Assembly: GCA_027596945.1 (NCBI GenBank) | Contig: JADGJH010000657.1 | Coordinates: 1-10,517 of the forward strand | Source of the DNA: Physocladia obscura | Lineage: Eukaryota > Chytridiomycota > Chytridiomycetes > Chytridiales > Chytriomycetaceae | DNA length: 10,517 nucleotides | Reading direction: 5' to 3' | Shown: piece after piece, positions 8,098 through 10,517 of the stretch | How positions within the stretch are numbered: the stretch's first letter is position 1 | How the letters are laid out: every line of letters starts with the position of its first letter | The notes under the pieces: model-generated | Seen by the model: the letters and a program-made list of their open reading frames with translations, nothing else | Databases searched by the model: none | Told to the model about the DNA's origin: nothing | Made by a program: the position numbers and the translations under genes

Positions 8098-8829
8098 TTA
8101 CTCATCATCTTCCTCATCATTTTCTTCAACCACTGCCTTTTTTTTCGACACCTTCACTTTCTTCTCAGCAGTATTAACAAAAGTTACAGGAGCAACTTCA
8201 TCCGCAGCGGCCCGAGTGAAAATGAGTTGCTTTTTGCTGACAACAACAGGCTTGATTAGTCCTTTCGAGGCCAGGTCACGAATGGCAACGCGCGCAAGAG
8301 ACCCGTTAATTTTGAGGCGATCAACAAGGACAGATGGTGTGATCAATTTGTACGTCGGCACTTCCTTGAAGAGTTTGTCGAACGTCAGTTTATCGAAAAT
8401 AACGGCATTGTTGGCCTTGTCTTTAGTACGACCCTTAGACCACTTCTTCTTCTTGGCCTTTCCACCTGCTAATGCCTTGGCGATTTTGGATGCTTTATCT
8501 GCTTTTGGAGGCTATTTACGAATGTTTCATTAGTCTCGCTTATTCACGTTCGTTGGTTGAATATTCTGGGTATCAATGGTATAACTTAGCAAACATCCAT
8601 GAAGATAATTCATTAAAATAGTTTTTCGAGCATGATCAGTTTGATGACAACTGTTTGTTTTCTACCCAATCAACCGACTAATACATGACAGAAATCATGA
8701 TTATCACACTGAATACCACTATGATTTCGCATGCGCTCCCAGATGCTAGAAGTAGTCAATAGATTGATGGATGGTCGGATGGGGATGGACGGAACAGCGT
8801 ATATTCAAACGACCATAACACCATACCAT
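8098..8829 (-). CDS. RPS25: 40S ribosomal protein eS25 (RPS25), two coding exons
   Basis: Exon 2 (8511-8098) encodes a clear eS25: PPKADK start, basic [31 protein letters not shown], then the winged-helix core [20 protein letters not shown] and [18 protein letters not shown]. eS25 sits on the 40S head near the mRNA exit and E site and is needed for several IRES-type initiations. The initiator Met is supplied by a separate coding exon of just ATG (8829-8827), followed by donor GTATGG and a 315 bp intron ending AAATAG at 8512. This arrangement is common for ribosomal protein genes, and no other ATG followed by a good donor is present in the interval. The total is 138 residues, longer than the about 100-125 usual. 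Residues 102-138 form an added tail of Lys-rich sequence ([10 protein letters not shown]) followed by an acidic end (EENDEEDDE). Identity is secure; the ATG-only exon is inferred. Confidence 0.95.
8512..8826 (-). other. Long first intron of RPS25 (315 bp)
   Basis: This is about five times longer than the typical 47-72 bp introns in the window. On the gene strand the donor is GTATGG and the acceptor AAATAG. It contains a degenerate ATGG/GATGG-type run (plus-strand 8763-8791) and short inverted segments around 8690-8715 (ATCATGAT). Long first introns of ribosomal protein genes often carry expression elements or snoRNAs. I looked for box C/D and found only weak, imperfect candidates on either strand, with no terminal stem. 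Confidence 0.6.
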
Positions 8830-8927
8830 TTTTGAAAAACGGAGAAATGGCCCCTTCAAAATGAACAATTTTGGTTCTTTGAGTTGCTCAAAACCACGGC
8901 CTGGTTGCCCTCGCCTCGCACAACAAC

Positions 8928-8933
8928 TTTATT
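8928..8933 (-). terminator. Polyadenylation signal AATAAA of MED17
   Basis: Canonical AATAAA on the minus strand 40 bp after the MED17 stop codon (8976-8974), within the 144 bp gap before the RPS25 start. Orientation and distance fit a poly(A) signal. Confidence 0.5.
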
Positions 8934-8973
8934 CGTTTAGAATGATCGGAACTCTGATTTTTGAACAAAAACT

Positions 8974-10376
8974 TCACAGAATCTTTTTTTCTTGTTCCAA
9001 ATTTCGGAAGAGAAAACCTTTCATTATTGAAATATCCTTAACTGCAATTTTTTCTCTTGATCGGTTTGTCACTGATATAACTCCTGACCTGGTCAATGCA
9101 ACAGTTAAAATAAACCTGAAATGCAGTGTTTTTAATTTTAGCACTTAATTTCCGCTCATAATTCACAATAATAAAATACTAACCGACCAGAAACATACAA
9201 TTTCCAATAAACATCATCATTTTCCCTCACACCACCATATTTTTGAATTTCAATTGGCATTATGGCCAAAAAGGGAGTCGATGAAGTATCTACCAACTTA
9301 TTGTCAACGAATAGGTTTTCCTTAAACGCACTGCATACACTTTCAATTGCATCTGCAACGGCACTAACAGATGCTCGAAATTGCACAGCTCGAAGAATTG
9401 GATGAAAAATTTTTGATGGATGATCCTCCAACATAACGGTTGTATTTAAATTATCTGGATCATACTCAGCAGTAGTAGTTACATTTTGTGCTTCTTGCTC
9501 TGGATTCAACTTTCTGGCAGAGTTTATACCAAAAAAGACATTTTGATTATATCTATGCATTTTACGCAAATTTCGTTTGAGACAGAGTGCAAAAAATGCA
9601 GCATCAGCATCTTTTTGCATTTTACTATTATCACTAATTTCGTTTTTTCTTGCTTTTTCTCGTCGTATAATTTTGTTGTAGTCAACAAAAGATATTTTGA
9701 TAGTAGGGAAATGTGGTGTTGGCATGAACGAAATGCAATTTGATGATATGAGTTTTGATCCGGGAATATCAAATGAATGTGCAGCAGAAAAAGATATCTA
9801 CATCAAGAACGGTAAATAAAAGAGAATCAAGTGAGAAAAAGAAATGCAAACTTCACGAAAAAGTTCCGTTTCAAAAGCAGCACATTTCGCTCCATACAAG
9901 GCACGCTGAATTTTCGTGTAATTCGCTGGATAGTTATGCTTTTCGGGAATCACAAGATACGGAGCGATGCGCAAACTAACGCCTTCTTTGAATTCAACTT
10001 GAACTATTCGAGGTCTTCCATGTCCATATTTCAGAGTAATTATATTTTTTGGTTTTGCTGTTTCTGCTTCGTTTGTTGATGACGACCAGGCAAAATATGC
10101 CTCACAAATTTCGTGTGATGCAGAACCGGCTGATAAATTTTGAACTTCAGTTATTAAAAATCAAGCTAATGAAAACCGTTGTTGCAAACCATTTCGCAAT
10201 CCATAATCAACATACAATCCACGTCCACCTTTTAAATCATCTTTGGAATGCAAAATCCAATTATGCCGTCGTAGCTGATCAATAGCAACCTGTCCATAGA
10301 ATTTTGTTTCGTTCATCAAAATCGAATTGAATCGCAACGAAGCTTTGCTCAAATTCGTAGCCAAATTGTGTAAATG
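8974..10376 (-). CDS. MED17: Mediator complex subunit 17, C-terminal 406 residues (5' part outside window)
   Basis: Med17 is the scaffold subunit of the Mediator head module, linking activators to RNA polymerase II in the nucleus. Visible exons are 10376-10190, 10129-9852, 9797-9184 and 9115-8974; introns of 60, 54 and 68 bp, phases 1, 0 and 2, all consistent. Family landmarks in order: a helix with LSKASLRFN, then LRRHNWIL, GLYVDYGLRN joined across the first intron to AGSASHE (matching the SYRSAGS-type motif of Med17), RALYGAKCAAFETELFRE, a strand block PTPHFPTIKISF, a helix HPILRAVQFRASVSAVADAI, and a closing beta-rich domain ending FLFRNLEQEKKIL. The SAGS match decided the acceptor at 10130 over an earlier AG. 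The exon upstream of 10376 lies beyond a poly-A/T intron that runs to the window edge, so the N-terminal half is missing. The identification is from remembered family motifs and is good but not aligned. Confidence 0.8.
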
Positions 10377-10401
10377 CTGGAAAGTTGTAAGAAAGTAATG
10401 C

Positions 10402-10517
10402 AAAAAAAAAAAAAAAAAAATTTGAAAATAAAAATTTTATTTACAAAAATTGAAAAAAAAAAAATAAAAATTTTTTTTTGAAAAAAAAAATTTGAAGTTT
10501 TAAAAAAAAAAAAAAAT
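10402..10517. repeat. Low-complexity A-rich tract inside a MED17 intron, at the window edge
   Basis: Almost pure A/T: a 19-base A run at 10402-10420, then repeated units of TTTGAAAA, AAAATTTT and A10-A14 to the end. On the gene strand it is poly-T leading into the acceptor CTTTCCAG at 10377, so it reads as an intron. Its length is unknown. Such a tract at the end of the sequence often marks a contig end or assembly break. Confidence 0.8.

Noticed and set aside
8630..8715. Box C/D snoRNA in the RPS25 intron
   Set aside because: C-like (TTGATGA or GTGATAA) and D (CTGA) boxes occur about 70 bases apart on each strand, but there is no terminal stem and no recognised rRNA guide.
9156..9725. Separate 189-residue minus-strand protein starting at 9725
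   Set aside because: Its frame continues upstream to the acceptor at 9798 and downstream through the intron at 9183, and all pieces match Med17 in order.
1..10517. CRISPR array, bacterial operon or phage features
   Set aside because: Spliceosomal introns, poly(A) signals and eukaryote-only proteins show nuclear DNA; no spaced direct repeats are present.

Overview
The window looks like nuclear DNA from an intron-rich eukaryote with a compact genome. A zoosporic (chytrid-like) early-diverging fungus is the best guess. Four things point that way: many 47-72 bp GT-AG introns; a CCP1-type cytosolic carboxypeptidase with a helical-repeat N-terminus, typical of lineages that keep cilia; a fungal-style Med17; and a relic of a DIRS-like (tyrosine-recombinase class) retroelement. 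The assignment is inference. No rRNA, intact tRNA or other taxonomic marker is present.

Layout. Positions 1-1125 hold a dead retroelement fragment on the plus strand: one frame broken by a single TGA, with a reverse transcriptase start whose first catalytic Asp is Asn, cut off before the active-site box. Positions 1186-1525 hold a second decayed coding fragment. Positions 1526-2169 are gene-free, partly GC-richer than the surroundings, and carry a short tRNA-5'-end look-alike.

From 2170 to the right edge, all genes lie on the minus strand, head to tail, with small gaps. In transcription order: (1) MED17, C-terminal 406 residues, 10376-8974, running off the right edge; (2) RPS25 (eS25), 8829-8098, with a coding first exon of only the ATG; (3) an unrecognised 113-residue Ser/Lys-rich protein, 8020-7679; (4) a CCP1/AGTPBP1-like tubulin deglutamylase of about 1300 residues in about 15 exons, about 7630-2790; (5) a small PET100-like mitochondrial protein, 2635-2170. 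Spacing between coding regions is 144, 77, about 48 and about 154 bp. I reconstructed gene models by hand from splice signals, reading-frame phase and family similarity; most junctions keep phase exactly.

The genes do not form a pathway: transcription (Mediator), translation (40S), tubulin code editing and cytochrome oxidase assembly are unrelated housekeeping jobs packed together. I see no undescribed system. The points most worth a second look are the in-frame, stop-free introns of the carboxypeptidase (one expanded by an ATT/AAT microsatellite), the unassigned 113-residue protein and the uncertain first exon next to it, the open frame linking the carboxypeptidase stop to the PET100-like exons, and the lysine/acidic tail of eS25.
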